Numbered from the stretch's first letter, positions 35,576-44,377 are shown. The stretch: 64,000 nucleotides of DNA from Shewanella sp. AS1 (GCF_021412565.1 NZ_JAKCLJ010000005.1:124001-188000); one strand, 5' to 3'. Made by a program: numbers and translations. The notes: a model not told the origin generated them from the letters alone.

Positions 35576-36684
35576 TGAAACCTAGCCTCAGCAGATTAAA
35601 AATCGGTGAGTTGGCAACAGGACAAGATCTCGACTTGCCCATTTTCCAATTTATCCCTGAGCAGATAAGTGCACCCAGCGTCTATATTCAGGCCAACGTC
35701 CACGGCGCCGAGGTGCAGGGCAATGCGGTGATCTACCAGTTAATGCAGCTGCTCGAAAGCTGTGAACTGCGCGGTAAGATCACCCTGGTGCCACTGGCGA
35801 ATCCGCTGGGGATCAATCAAAAAAGCGGCGAGTTTACCTTAGGCCGCTTCGACCCTATTACCGGGGTTAACTGGAACCGTGAGTATTTAGATCATCAGCT
35901 CGATCTTGACGTCTGGTACGCCTCGCACAGGGAGCTGGATGATAAGGCGTTAATCCATGCCTATCGGCAGTTGCTGCTCGAAGGCTGTGAGCGTCGATTG
36001 CAAAATGGCTGGGGCGTGACCACGGGCCATCGCCAGGCGGTCTCATTGCAGCAGATGGGGCATGAAGCGGACATAGTGTTAGATCTGCATACCGGGCCTA
36101 AGTCCTGCAAACATCTCTATTGTCCTGAGTATGATCTGGCGGCGGCCAAATGGTTTAGCATTCCATACACTTTGGCCATTCCAATGGATTTTGGCGGGGC
36201 GATGGATGAGGCCATCTTTTGTCCTTGGTGGCGTTTAAGTGAGTATCTTAAATCTCAGGGGCGGGATCTGAGCGTGCCTGTGTCGGCCTTTACTCTGGAG
36301 CTGGGTTCTCAGGAACATATCGATCTTGAAGATGCCCTTAAAGATGCCAAGGGGATCTTGGCTTATTTAAGCCACAGAGGGGTGATCGCCGAAACTGTGC
36401 CAGCTGTACAGATGACACGTCAGGCCTGCTACTTGAAAGATTACAAAAAATACCACGCGCCCTTAGGCGGCATGGTGGAATACAAGGCGACAGTCGGGCA
36501 AGCCCTGTCTGCAGGTCAGCCTCTGGCGACAATTTTGCGCCTGGACAGATACGGCAGCGATAATGCGCTAACCAGCCTGAGCCTGGAGCAAGATTGTGTG
36601 CCGATTTTGCATTTCGCCTCTGCGTCTGTCTATCAGGGCACAGAGCTCTATAAGGTGATGACGAATCTGTTTGAGCTGACTTAA
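35575..36684 (+). CDS. Succinylglutamate desuccinylase/aspartoacylase-family zinc hydrolase
   Basis: 369 residues, cytosolic. The zinc site of M14-type deacylases is visible: HGAEVQGN (His and Glu ligands, about residue 44-47), the Arg-Asn motif (NPLGINQKSGEFT..), DLHTGP (the third ligand) and a catalytic Glu probably in FTLELGSQEHID. It removes an acyl group from an N-acyl amino acid or similar amide; the substrate cannot be told from sequence. It starts on the last base of lysC and so is translationally coupled and under the same lysine riboswitch, hinting at a role in lysine-related or aspartate-derived metabolism. It is not a clear AstE, which normally sits in the arginine catabolic operon. 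Confidence 0.85.
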   Translation: MKPSLSRLKIGELATGQDLDLPIFQFIPEQISAPSVYIQANVHGAEVQGNAVIYQLMQLLESCELRGKITLVPLANPLGINQKSGEFTLGRFDPITGVNWNREYLDHQLDLDVWYASHRELDDKALIHAYRQLLLEGCERRLQNGWGVTTGHRQAVSLQQMGHEADIVLDLHTGPKSCKHLYCPEYDLAAAKWFSIPYTLAIPMDFGGAMDEAIFCPWWRLSEYLKSQGRDLSVPVSAFTLELGSQEHIDLEDALKDAKGILAYLSHRGVIAETVPAVQMTRQACYLKDYKKYHAPLGGMVEYKATVGQALSAGQPLATILRLDRYGSDNALTSLSLEQDCVPILHFASASVYQGTELYKVMTNLFELT

Positions 36685-36693
36685 GCTCAGGCG

Positions 36694-37155
36694 TTAGGGC
36701 TTAACCGCCCTGGAGATTGGGTTTTGCAGGCTGATCAGGGTTTCGGTGGATTGGATCTCATCGATGGACTGAATGCGGTTGATCAGTACATGTTGCAGCT
36801 CATCGATGGACTGACACATCACCTTGGCAAAAATGCTGTAATTACCTGTGGTGTAATAGGCTTCAGTGACTTCATCGAGGGCGTTGAGTTTGGCTATGGT
36901 GGCGGGATAATCGCCGGCACTCTTGAGGTTAATGCCGATAAAGCAGCAGACATCATAGCCCAGGGCTTTGGGATTAACTGTTATCTGCGCGCCGGTAATG
37001 ATCCCCGCTTGTTTCATCTTTTCCACTCGCACATGTATGGTGCCTGCGCTGACGCCAAAACGTTTAGCTAGTTCGGCAAAAGGGGTGCGCGCTTCCTGCA
37101 TCAAGGCTTCAAGGATCTGGTTGTCGAGTTGATCCCGCTGAAATGAAGTATTCAT
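36694..37155 (-). CDS. asnC: AsnC, Lrp-family transcriptional regulator
   Basis: In E. coli AsnC senses asparagine and regulates asnA. 153 residues from ATG 37155, matching E. coli AsnC closely along its length: DNQILEALMQEARTPFAELAKRFGVS, the recognition helix in TIHVRVEKMKQAGIITGA, LGYDVCCFIGI, EVTEAYYTTGNYSIF, and the C-terminal ETLISLQNPI. The N-terminal helix-turn-helix is followed by the RAM ligand domain. Upstream in-frame codons are unlikely as starts because family members begin just before the HTH. It lies convergent to the lysC operon; asnA is not in this window, so the local target is uncertain. Confidence 0.95.
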   Translation of the reverse strand: MNTSFQRDQLDNQILEALMQEARTPFAELAKRFGVSAGTIHVRVEKMKQAGIITGAQITVNPKALGYDVCCFIGINLKSAGDYPATIAKLNALDEVTEAYYTTGNYSIFAKVMCQSIDELQHVLINRIQSIDEIQSTETLISLQNPISRAVKP

Positions 37156-37257
37156 AGTTAATTGAGTTTTATCTGAGAGTTTGTCGATTAATTTACGCAT
37201 TTTTTTAGCAAACTGCGAATTTTTATCGCCAAATCATCAATATTGCCAATCACAAGA

Positions 37258-37935
37258 TTACTGCTCGTCACTCACCTGAGTAAAGGGGATCTCGGTGGCG
37301 AAAGTCATCGACTCACCAGTGTAAGGATGTTTTATGGTGAGGGATTGGGCGTGCAGTAACAGTCTTGGGGAGAGACGTTTTGCCAGCGGATCGGCATAGA
37401 AATTATCCCCTAAAATGGGATGCCCGAGCGCCATCATGTGCACCCGCAGCTGATGAGAGCGGCCTGTTATTGGGGTCAGCTTGACTAGGCTTGAGCGTTT
37501 GGCGCGGCTGATCACTTCGAAGTGGGTCGTGGAGGCTTTGCCTATCTTGTGATCTACCTTCTGCTTGGGGCGATTGGGCCAATCACAGATAAGAGGCAGA
37601 TCCACGGTTCCCTGCTCGGCTTTCAGATGACCGGCGACGCGGGCATAGTAGGTTTTTTCGGTTTCCCTGTCTCTGAACTGACGTTTGAGCTCCCGCTCGG
37701 CGCTGCGTCTTAAGGCCACGACCATAACGCCGGATGTGGCCATATCCAGCCGATGGACGATTTGCGCGTTGGGGTGATCCCTTAACACCCGGCTAAAGAT
37801 GCTGTCGTGATAAGCCGCTTCCCGCCCCGGAACCGATAAGAGTCCCGAAGGCTTATTGACCACAAGAATATCCTTGTCCTGATGGAGAATATCGAGCCAG
37901 GGAGTGGTGGGAGGATTATAGTGAAAATTAGCCAT
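37258..37935 (-). CDS. rluA: RluA-type pseudouridine synthase
   Basis: Converts uridines to pseudouridine in 23S rRNA (position 746 in E. coli) and tRNA position 32. 225 residues, close to E. coli RluA (219) and without the S4 domain of RluC/RluD. The catalytic Asp is in VHRLDMATSGVMV; other landmarks are LVVNKPSGLLSVPG, KTYYARVAG and GRSHQLRVHMMALGHPILGD. The start codon is clear and the C-terminus normal. It is encoded about 60 bp upstream of asnC on the same strand. Confidence 0.93.
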   Translation of the reverse strand: MANFHYNPPTTPWLDILHQDKDILVVNKPSGLLSVPGREAAYHDSIFSRVLRDHPNAQIVHRLDMATSGVMVVALRRSAERELKRQFRDRETEKTYYARVAGHLKAEQGTVDLPLICDWPNRPKQKVDHKIGKASTTHFEVISRAKRSSLVKLTPITGRSHQLRVHMMALGHPILGDNFYADPLAKRLSPRLLLHAQSLTIKHPYTGESMTFATEIPFTQVSDEQ

Positions 37936-38059
37936 GGTCAGTTTATGGGTGGAATCGTCAGTTTATCGATGAAAAGACGGCGGCAAAGATACCCGTAACG
38001 CTACTCTGGAGCAACTTTTAATGCAGAAAATGCCTTGTTGTTTCTCAAAGCTCGCTCTT

Positions 38060-38117
38060 CTTTACTCGCACCTCGCACCTCGCACCTCGCACCTCGCACC
38101 CCGAACCCCGAACCCGC
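38060..38117. repeat. CTCGCACC short tandem repeat (dispersed repeat word)
   Basis: A run of CTCGCAC repeats (period 7-8 bp), continuing into CCGAACCCCGAACCC. The same vocabulary occurs at 28370-28395, 49340-49400 and inside the btuF signal-peptide coding region (about 11605-11655). It lies just after the small membrane-protein gene on the minus strand. No function is evident. Confidence 0.75.
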
Positions 38118-38119
38118 TC

Positions 38120-38407
38120 CTAAAAGCTGTGACCATTAATATGCATGATAGCAAAGGTCCAGACCACGAAGGCCAGCGACAGATGAATAAAGGCATAGAT
38201 AGACTGGTCCAGTTTTTCCACGCCTTTAGCCGACCAGATCAGGTGCCCGTGAAGCAAGATCACTAGAGGGAACAACATAAATAGAGGGTAGAAGCCAAAA
38301 GGGCTGTTGTCCCCAAGCAGAGCGCGAGACAGTAAAGACCAGACCACCATTAAGGCAGTGATCAGTGGCGGTGCGGCCAGTCGGTACTGTTCGGGATAGG
38401 GAAACAT
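38120..38407 (-). CDS. Small integral membrane protein, unknown function
   Basis: 95 residues with three hydrophobic segments (about 13-33, 42-58 and 72-90) and short charged loops. No conserved catalytic motif or named domain is recognisable. The frame is intact with ATG 38407 and a modest ribosome site. The gene ends within a few bases of the CTCGCACC repeat. It sits downstream of the methyltransferase gene on the same strand, with about 60 bp between. Confidence 0.65.
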   Translation of the reverse strand: MFPYPEQYRLAAPPLITALMVVWSLLSRALLGDNSPFGFYPLFMLFPLVILLHGHLIWSAKGVEKLDQSIYAFIHLSLAFVVWTFAIMHINGHSF

Positions 38408-38465
38408 AAAATGCCTCTGCTAAAGCTGACGGGTGGTCTCTGATTTTGTTTGCCTGTGTTCGCGT

Positions 38466-38999
38466 TCAGCTGTCAGTTTGCCGAGCTATCAGCTGAGCTT
38501 TAAAACAAGGCTGCTGCTCACAGCCTACATTACCTTCAAAGTAGTGCAAAGGGGTAAATGAATCAAATACCTGCATAAGCTCACCAGGGTGCAGTAAAAA
38601 GTCGGGATTTTTAGGCCGGCCCACATTTGCCTGCTCGGTCAGAAAGGTTTCATACACGATAAGGCCGCCGGGACGGATGAGCCGCTTCAGCGGTTCAAAC
38701 AGAGGCCTGTGTAAATAATTAAAAATGATGACAATATCAAATTGCGCATCGAAAGGCGGTAGGCTGTGTTTTGCTTCGAGATCGAAACTCAGGCTGTAGC
38801 AGTTTGGCGGTATGGCATCGAGCCGGCTCAGATCGCGATCCACAAAGGTGACCTTGGCGCCATATTCCGCAAACCATAATCCGTTGCGGCCACTGCCGCA
38901 GGCGAGATCCAATACTCGGGTATCGGCAGACAGCTGGAAAATTTGTCTGTGCTGTAGCAGTAACTGGGCGGGGCTAGCCTTTGATCTCTTTCTTTCCAT
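38466..38999 (-). CDS. Class-I SAM-dependent methyltransferase (TehB-like)
   Basis: 177 residues from ATG 38999, chosen because AGGCGG lies seven bases before it; earlier in-frame starts are inside the upstream gene. SAM-binding motif I is LDLACGSGRNGLWFAE, motif II acid in VTFVDRDLSRL, and the FDIVIIFNYLHRPLFE stretch is motif IV. The short length and the RNGLWFAEYGAKVTFVD pattern resemble the TehB group, but the substrate is unknown. Do not read tellurite resistance from this alone. It overlaps the end of the upstream membrane-protein gene by about 26 bp, suggesting coupling. Confidence 0.82.
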   Translation of the reverse strand: MERKRSKASPAQLLLQHRQIFQLSADTRVLDLACGSGRNGLWFAEYGAKVTFVDRDLSRLDAIPPNCYSLSFDLEAKHSLPPFDAQFDIVIIFNYLHRPLFEPLKRLIRPGGLIVYETFLTEQANVGRPKNPDFLLHPGELMQVFDSFTPLHYFEGNVGCEQQPCFKAQLIARQTDS

Positions 39000-39384
39000 C
39001 GATACGCCGCCTGTGAATAATCGAGTAATGCCGCAGGCCGGCAGGGCCGTGGGAGACGATAACCGAGAGCAATATAATGACGATGACAAGTTCATGCTGG
39101 TATTGCGCCAGCGGAATAAACAAAAGTAATAACAGCAATTTGGCTAAGGTAAGTACGCCTTTGAGCTGAATGAGCCAGCGCCAGTCACGGATGATCTCCC
39201 AGAGCATCAACAGGGCGCCTGTGATCATGGCGAGCATCCAGTAGTGGTTCCAAGTTTCATTGAAGGTGTCCAATATGACACCGCCGCCCGCACCGACCAC
39301 ACCAAGAATATGGAGGGCACGTAAGCTGGTTTTACTGAGTCTTTGTAGCCAAAACTGTTTTTCTGAGATCGCTTGTTTGCCCAT
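38974..39384 (-). CDS. Four-helix membrane protein, unknown function
   Basis: About 136 residues from ATG 39384, with hydrophobic helices at roughly residues 23-43, 52-70, 80-97 and 98-112. GAGGGVILDTFNETWNHYW and GPAGLRHYSII are the most distinctive segments. I do not recognise the family, although the shape resembles small CopD/DUF2231-like membrane proteins. An upstream TTG (39501) would add a stretch that does not look like protein of this type. Co-translated with the methyltransferase downstream. Confidence 0.6.
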   Translation of the reverse strand: MGKQAISEKQFWLQRLSKTSLRALHILGVVGAGGGVILDTFNETWNHYWMLAMITGALLMLWEIIRDWRWLIQLKGVLTLAKLLLLLLFIPLAQYQHELVIVIILLSVIVSHGPAGLRHYSIIHRRRIDGKKEIKG

Positions 39385-39697
39385 GTGTTCGTTTGCCAAT
39401 CCTGGTAATTGATAGGGTGATTTTTTTAGCTTATCAGGAATAAGGCATAAAACACATTTGAAAACCCATACAGCCAGTTCTATATTGCTAAAATTGTGCA
39501 ATATGCAGCATTTATGGAACAGACTCTGGGGCTAAATCAGAGTAATTATTCTAAGGCTGTTTAGGCTTGGTTATACTCAAATCAGAGCTGTTATTCATCG
39601 GGATTGCACCAAGGAGGGTAATCCGAGGTGAGGGGCAAAAATTTTTATTGAATTGAGACTCTCTTAATTCTGTCACCACCAACAAGGTAACGAAAAT

Positions 39698-40687
39698 ATG
39701 AGAATAGGTTTTTTCAGTGCTAAATATTATGATATTCAGCATTTTAACCGTACTAACAAGACCTTCGGCGCACATATCGAATATTTCGATTCTCGTCTGT
39801 GCATGAAAACGGTCAAGTTGGCCCTGGGGTTTGAGGTTATCTGCGCCTTTGTTAATGACTCGCTTAATGCAGAAGTCTTAACCGAGCTGGCGAAAAATGG
39901 CACTAAAATTATTGCCATGCGCTGCGCCGGTTTTAATAATGTTGATTTGGAAGCAGCCAAGCGCCTCGATTTAAAGGTAGTCAATGTGCCTGCCTACTCG
40001 CCAGAGTCAGTGGCCGAGCACACAGTCGCCCTGATGCTGACCCTGAACCGCAAGGTGCATAAAGCCTATCAAAGAACTCGAGATGCTAACTTCTCCCTCG
40101 AAGGTCTAGTGGGCTTTAATATGTTTGGCCGTACTGTGGGTGTGATAGGCACAGGTAAAATAGGCGTCGCCACCATCAAAATTCTGCTTGGGTTTGGTTG
40201 TAAGGTACTGGCCTTCGATCCCTATCCGAGTCAGGCGGTTATCGATCTCGGCGTGAGCTACTGCAGTCTGGATGAGCTTTATCCCCAGTGCGACATTATC
40301 AGTCTTCACTGTCCGTTAACCCCTGAAAATCATCATCTGCTCAACCAAGAGAGTTTCGATAAGATGAAACCTAAGGTGATGGTGGTCAACACCAGTCGTG
40401 GCGGTCTGCTCAATGCAATCGATGCCATGGAAGCCTTGAAAACCGGACAGATTGGCGCCCTGGGTCTGGACGTGTATGAAAATGAGAAGGAGCTGTTCTT
40501 CGAAGATAAGTCTAACGAGATCATTCAGGACGATGTGTTCAGACGCCTCTCCGCCTGTCACAATGTGATTTTTACTGGTCACCAGGCCTTCTTAACCGAA
40601 GAGGCTTTGGGCGCCATTGCCCATACCAGTCTGACGAATATTAAACAGCTGCTCAATGGCGAAGCGTGCCCGAATCAGCTGTTCTGA
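39698..40687 (+). CDS. ldhA: D-lactate dehydrogenase (NAD-dependent, fermentative)
   Basis: Reduces pyruvate to D-lactate with NADH during anaerobic growth. 329 residues, the exact LdhA length. The NAD-binding motif is GTGKIG in VGVIGTGKIGVATIKIL. Catalytic residues of D-2-hydroxyacid dehydrogenases are visible: Arg in VNTSRGGLLN, Glu in YENEKE, His in FTGHQAFLTEEAL. Conserved RCAGFNNVDL and VPAYSPESVAEHTVALML are LdhA signatures. AAGGTAACG precedes the ATG. It is a single gene, on the opposite strand from the membrane-protein/methyltransferase pair. Confidence 0.96.
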   Translation: MRIGFFSAKYYDIQHFNRTNKTFGAHIEYFDSRLCMKTVKLALGFEVICAFVNDSLNAEVLTELAKNGTKIIAMRCAGFNNVDLEAAKRLDLKVVNVPAYSPESVAEHTVALMLTLNRKVHKAYQRTRDANFSLEGLVGFNMFGRTVGVIGTGKIGVATIKILLGFGCKVLAFDPYPSQAVIDLGVSYCSLDELYPQCDIISLHCPLTPENHHLLNQESFDKMKPKVMVVNTSRGGLLNAIDAMEALKTGQIGALGLDVYENEKELFFEDKSNEIIQDDVFRRLSACHNVIFTGHQAFLTEEALGAIAHTSLTNIKQLLNGEACPNQLF

Positions 40688-40790
40688 TTTTAGCTGCTGA
40701 GCAGGGCGATTAAAAAAGCAGCTTTTACCTGACAAGCTCTCCTTTGGCTGATAACTTAGCCTAATAAGTCATAGGTCAAAGGAGACGCGT

Positions 40791-41528
40791 ATGAGGGTAA
40801 TACAGGAAGTCCACGACATAGACACACCCACAGGTGTGATGCGATCTTATCTCTACCGCCCCGACGCAGACGGGGCTTTTGCCACCATCATCTTCTATTC
40901 AGAAATTTTCCAGCAGACAGCGCCCATCGCCAGGGCGGCGACCATCATGGCCGGTCACGGCTTTGTGGTGTTAGTGCCGGAAGTGTTCCATGAGCTTAAT
41001 CCCATTGGCACTGTGCTGGCCTATGATGATGCAGGCAAAGATAAGGGTAATCAGGATAAATTTACCAAGATGCTGGAGCATCATGACAGCGATACCCAGG
41101 CACTGATCGATTTTGCCCTGAGCCAGCCCTATTGCACCAGCCTGGTGGGGGCTATGGGGGTTTGTATCGGTGGTCACTTGGCCTATCGCGCCGCCCTCAA
41201 CCGGGATATTTCCGGCGCATTTTGTCTCTACCCCACAGATATTCATTCCAATACACTGCCTTGCCAGAAAGGCAATGATTCTCTCAGTCGCACCGGCGAT
41301 ATTAAGGGAGAACTGGTGATGGTGTTTGGTAAGCAAGATCCCCATGTGCCGCAGGCGGGAAGGGAGCTGCTGCACAATCAGCTGAACCAGCAAGACAACC
41401 GTTTTACCTGGCTGGAGGTTAATGGCGAACATGCCTTTATGCGTGATGAGGGTGAGCGTTACGACCCTGCACTGGCGGTGCAGATGTACCTGCAGGCGGT
41501 GGCGTTTTTCCACCGGGTCTTAAGGTAA
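40791..41528 (+). CDS. Dienelactone hydrolase family protein
   Basis: 245-residue alpha/beta hydrolase. The nucleophile is a cysteine in MGVCIGGHLAYR, typical of dienelactone hydrolases rather than serine esterases; the Asp is in VFGKQDPHVP and the His in NGEHAFMRDEG. The N-terminus (DIDTPTGVMRSYLYRP) also fits. There is no aromatic-degradation gene nearby, so the substrate is uncertain. It follows ldhA by about 100 bp but has its own ribosome site (AAAGGAGACGCG) and may have its own promoter. Confidence 0.9.
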   Translation: MRVIQEVHDIDTPTGVMRSYLYRPDADGAFATIIFYSEIFQQTAPIARAATIMAGHGFVVLVPEVFHELNPIGTVLAYDDAGKDKGNQDKFTKMLEHHDSDTQALIDFALSQPYCTSLVGAMGVCIGGHLAYRAALNRDISGAFCLYPTDIHSNTLPCQKGNDSLSRTGDIKGELVMVFGKQDPHVPQAGRELLHNQLNQQDNRFTWLEVNGEHAFMRDEGERYDPALAVQMYLQAVAFFHRVLR

Positions 41529-41539
41529 GACCCAATATG

Positions 41540-41567
41540 AAAAAGGCGAACTCAGGTTCGCCTTTTT
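41540..41567. terminator. Convergent bidirectional terminator
   Basis: 12-bp stem AAAAAGGCGAAC / GTTCGCCTTTTT with a TCAG loop between the convergent dienelactone-hydrolase and zntB-like genes. Confidence 0.92.
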
Positions 41568-41576
41568 ACTTTATTA

Positions 41577-42548
41577 TCAGAGCCATTTTCGTTTGCGGAA
41601 CAGCCAGATAAGCACGGCAGTAATACTCAGCATCACGCCCCAGACAATGAAGTAGCCATCCTTATATTTCAGCTCGGGAATGTACTCGAAATTCATGCCA
41701 TAGATACCCGCAATAAAAGTCAGCGGCACGAAGATGGCGGTGATGATAGTGAGCACCTTCATTATGTTGTTCAGGCGATGGGCACTGATGGAGATATAAC
41801 CATCGATAAGATCGCTGGATACCTGATAGAAGAGATCCGCAAGACTGGCGGCGCGCTGCTGGTGTTCGCAGACATCATAGAGTTCATGGGCGAGTCTGCT
41901 GTCGAAGGGCGCTGATGGCTCTTCTCTTAGGGTGTTAAACAGCTCCACATGGTAGTGGAAGTTGCGCCTTAAGCGAGTCAGATCTGTCTTGTAGAGCACC
42001 ACTTCGGCCAGAATTTTGTCATCGGCCGTGGTCAGCATAAAGGTTTCCAGCTCCTCCAGTCTGGTTTCAAGATCGAACAAAATCTTGTGGTAGCGTTTCA
42101 CCACGAAGCGGCTGAGTTTCAATATGATATGACCCGTGCCTGAGCTAAAGGCGATATCGCCATTTTCCACCGCCGTCATGGTGCGCTCAATACTCAAAGA
42201 ACGTTCCAGATGGCGGGTCACGATAAAGCGTTCGCTAACGAAGATGGCCAGCAGTATGTTGTCGCAATTAACCGAATCGGAGTCGGCAGACAGTCCCCGC
42301 AGCACCATAAAGGTATGATCGTCGAAATTCTCTATCTTGGGTGGGTGGCGATCCCGGGAGGCATCCTGAAGTGCCAGATGGTGCAGGCCAAAGGTCTGTT
42401 TCAGTTTCATCTGCCATTCGACAGAGAGTTCGCCTTCGATGTTGAGCCAAATCACCTTGTCATCGCTCTGCTGCCACAGCTCGATATTGCTCTCATCGCC
42501 CTTGATAAGAGACTGATCTTTCGGATCAAAGAGTAAGGTCTTTATCAT
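41577..42548 (-). CDS. zntB: CorA-family divalent-metal transporter, ZntB-like
   Basis: 323 residues. The large N-terminal cytoplasmic domain is followed by two C-terminal transmembrane helices, and the CorA signature GMN is present in AGIYGMNFEYIPELKYKDGYF. The N-terminus (LLFDPKDQSLIKG..IWLNIEGE) and size are closer to ZntB, the zinc transporter branch, than to CorA. Short positively charged tail (FRKRKWL). The transported ion should be confirmed experimentally; Mg2+ or Ni2+ is possible. It is encoded three bases downstream of the MscS-like gene and probably co-transcribed. Confidence 0.88.
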   Translation of the reverse strand: MIKTLLFDPKDQSLIKGDESNIELWQQSDDKVIWLNIEGELSVEWQMKLKQTFGLHHLALQDASRDRHPPKIENFDDHTFMVLRGLSADSDSVNCDNILLAIFVSERFIVTRHLERSLSIERTMTAVENGDIAFSSGTGHIILKLSRFVVKRYHKILFDLETRLEELETFMLTTADDKILAEVVLYKTDLTRLRRNFHYHVELFNTLREEPSAPFDSRLAHELYDVCEHQQRAASLADLFYQVSSDLIDGYISISAHRLNNIMKVLTIITAIFVPLTFIAGIYGMNFEYIPELKYKDGYFIVWGVMLSITAVLIWLFRKRKWL

Positions 42549-42551
42549 GAT

Positions 42552-43097
42552 TTAGTCGCTCTGCTGCTGGGTGTGATCTTTTTCGCCAGCCACAGGCTGA
42601 GTCACTGGCGTCAGACTGGATAATTTTAGTACGCCTTTTTGTAGCATCAAATTATTGGGGTAGGTGATCAGGATATGATCGCTGCGCTCAATTAATACAT
42701 GGAACAGGGTGATCTCGGCGATAACCCCGCTGACATCCTCATCCTTGTCCACCACCTTAATCCTGTCACCGATGCGGTAGGGAAAGACGAAGAAAATTAA
42801 AATGCCTGCGGTGATATTACTCAGAATCGACCACTGGGCTACTAAGGCGACCCCAAGTACGGCAAAGACAGATGAGATAAACAGGGACACCTGCTGATAC
42901 TCAATGCCTAAGGAGACCACCATAAGACCTGACATCACGATAAACAGCAGATAGCTGATGTATTGAGTTACCAGCTTAGCGCGGGTGTCTGTGACCTGTT
43001 TGAGTCGGGCGAGCCGGTGGATCCAATGGCTTAACATCCGCTGGGCAAAAATAAACAGCACGAGATAGAGAAAGATGATGAATAGGGTCTGAGTCAT
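42552..43097 (-). CDS. Small MscS-family mechanosensitive channel protein
   Basis: 181 residues from ATG 43097. Three hydrophobic helices cover about residues 1-115, the last Gly/Ala-rich one (SSVFAVLGVALVAQWSILSNITAGILIF) matching the MscS pore helix TM3. The beta domain is visible in FPYRIGDRIKV, VIAEITLFHVLIERSDHILITYPNNLMLQKGV. It is shorter than E. coli MscS (286) and lacks the long C-terminal domain, which is common in minimal members. It may gate on membrane tension; that is family knowledge. The earlier in-frame starts do not look like part of the protein. Confidence 0.87.
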   Translation of the reverse strand: MTQTLFIIFLYLVLFIFAQRMLSHWIHRLARLKQVTDTRAKLVTQYISYLLFIVMSGLMVVSLGIEYQQVSLFISSVFAVLGVALVAQWSILSNITAGILIFFVFPYRIGDRIKVVDKDEDVSGVIAEITLFHVLIERSDHILITYPNNLMLQKGVLKLSSLTPVTQPVAGEKDHTQQQSD

Positions 43098-43300
43098 AAG
43101 CGCTTGAATGAATTGGATGTAAATTGTCGATTTTAAACAAATACTACAAGATTTATGCTTATGCAATCATTCAATCTTGTGGGAGAGGTTAGCAATTTCA
43201 CTCCAAACTCCTGTGGTTCACGCCGCGATTGCGGCATACTGGCGCGTTAGGAGTTAGCCTTTTTCTGTGCGCGTCTATGGATGCGAGATGCCCTCTCGCT

Positions 43301-43404
43301 GTAGAAAAGCAATGTAGAAAAGCAATGTAGAAAAGCAATGTAGAAAAGCAATGTAGAAAAGCAATGTGAAAAACTAATCTGGAAAACCAATCTGGAAAGC
43401 CGAT
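43301..43404 (+). repeat. 13-bp tandem repeat abutting a start codon
   Basis: Eight 13-bp units begin at 43301, 43314, 43327, 43340, 43353, 43366, 43379 and 43392. The first five are exact (GTAGAAAAGCAAT), the last three degenerate toward CTGGAAAACCAAT and CTGGAAAGCCGAT. The final unit contains the ribosome site (GGAAAG) and its last bases are the start of the ATG of the spermidine-synthase-like gene at 43403. Copy number changes would move or duplicate candidate ribosome sites and spacing. Confidence 0.92.
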
Positions 43405-44146
43405 GTCAGATTTTCAAACCTTGTATCAGAGTGAAGATGAGTATGGTCCGCTGTTTGTGCTTGAGGACAGTCAGGTACGCCTGCTCAGTTTTGGCGACAA
43501 TGATGAGCAGAGCAAGCTATTAAAGAGTGCGCCCCATATTCCCCAGCACACCTATATCCAGGCCATGTTGCTGGTGTTGCTGTTTATCCAGCCTAAGCGC
43601 GTCATCATACTTGGACTCGGTGGCGGTGGACTGGTGCATGCGCTGCGCCACTATGATCGCGCCATCAATATCACGGCCGTCGAACTCAGAGCTCAGGTGA
43701 TAGAGATAGCCAAACGCTATTTTCAACTGCCCATAGGTAAGAAGCTGAATTTAGTGCATCAGGATGCCATCGAATTTCTGACCGAGCGGGAGCACAAGAA
43801 GGCCGATGTGATTTTTGCCGATATCTATGGCGCCGAAGGGGTCGATGAAAATCAGTTGACCGAGACCTTTATCGCTAATGCCGCCGCTATGATCAAGGCG
43901 GGAGGCTATCTGGTGTTAAATTGCTGGAAAGAGCACAGTCAGGACAGGCAACTGCTCGCCCTGCTGCAGATCCATTTCAGTGAGGTTCGCGCCTGCCTTA
44001 CCGGCGGTGGTAACTGGGTGGTCATAGCCTCTACTGTTACTCGGGATATCTCTGCCTCAGGGCTGAAAGCCGATGCCCAGCAATTATCTCAGCAACTGGA
44101 TTTTCAGCTAGGCCGCAGCCTGACCCGTTTCGATCTCTGGCATTAA
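43403..44146 (+). CDS. Spermidine-synthase-like protein (aminopropyltransferase/methyltransferase fold)
   Basis: 247 residues, cytosolic. The nucleotide-binding core is VIILGLGGGGLVHALR, followed by the acidic AVELRAQVIEIAKRYF, and DVIFADIYGAEGVDENQL where spermidine synthases have the catalytic Asp (DI.G motif). The N-terminal beta domain of true SpeE is short here. It could be a spermidine synthase relative or a SAM-dependent methyltransferase of unknown target; no speD is nearby. Translation begins immediately after the 13-bp tandem repeat, so its expression may depend on repeat number. The TAA is followed by a weak hairpin (44188-44208). Confidence 0.82.
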   Translation: MSDFQTLYQSEDEYGPLFVLEDSQVRLLSFGDNDEQSKLLKSAPHIPQHTYIQAMLLVLLFIQPKRVIILGLGGGGLVHALRHYDRAINITAVELRAQVIEIAKRYFQLPIGKKLNLVHQDAIEFLTEREHKKADVIFADIYGAEGVDENQLTETFIANAAAMIKAGGYLVLNCWKEHSQDRQLLALLQIHFSEVRACLTGGGNWVVIASTVTRDISASGLKADAQQLSQQLDFQLGRSLTRFDLWH

Positions 44147-44248
44147 CCCTCGCGCCTCTGTCCCGCCCTCACTTCTATTATCTGAAAAGACCCGGCCAGT
44201 TCGGGTCTGAATGCAGAGTGTATTTATCATCAAAAAAAACGATTATAT

Positions 44249-44290
44249 TGATAGTTTTTCTTCGTTATCCTTAATCGTCAATCCTAGCTA
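44249..44290 (+). promoter_or_regulatory. Possible OxyR-type operator upstream of ahpC
   Basis: ATAG at about 44250, TTATC at 44264, ATCG at 44274 and CTAGCTAT at 44284 are spaced near 10 bp, recalling the four-part OxyR site (ATAG N7 CTAT twice). The match is partial. Position, about 90-125 bp before ahpC, is right for a peroxide-responsive promoter. Confidence 0.4.
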
Positions 44291-44377
44291 TTATCTCTCC
44301 ATCGACAAGGTACTCAGGGTTTAGCAGAAAGCTAAGTCCTCAATAATTCACTATAAATAATGTAAATGGAGCATCAA

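Noticed and set aside
43301..43404. CRISPR-like array
   Set aside because: Units are contiguous 13-mers with no spacers.
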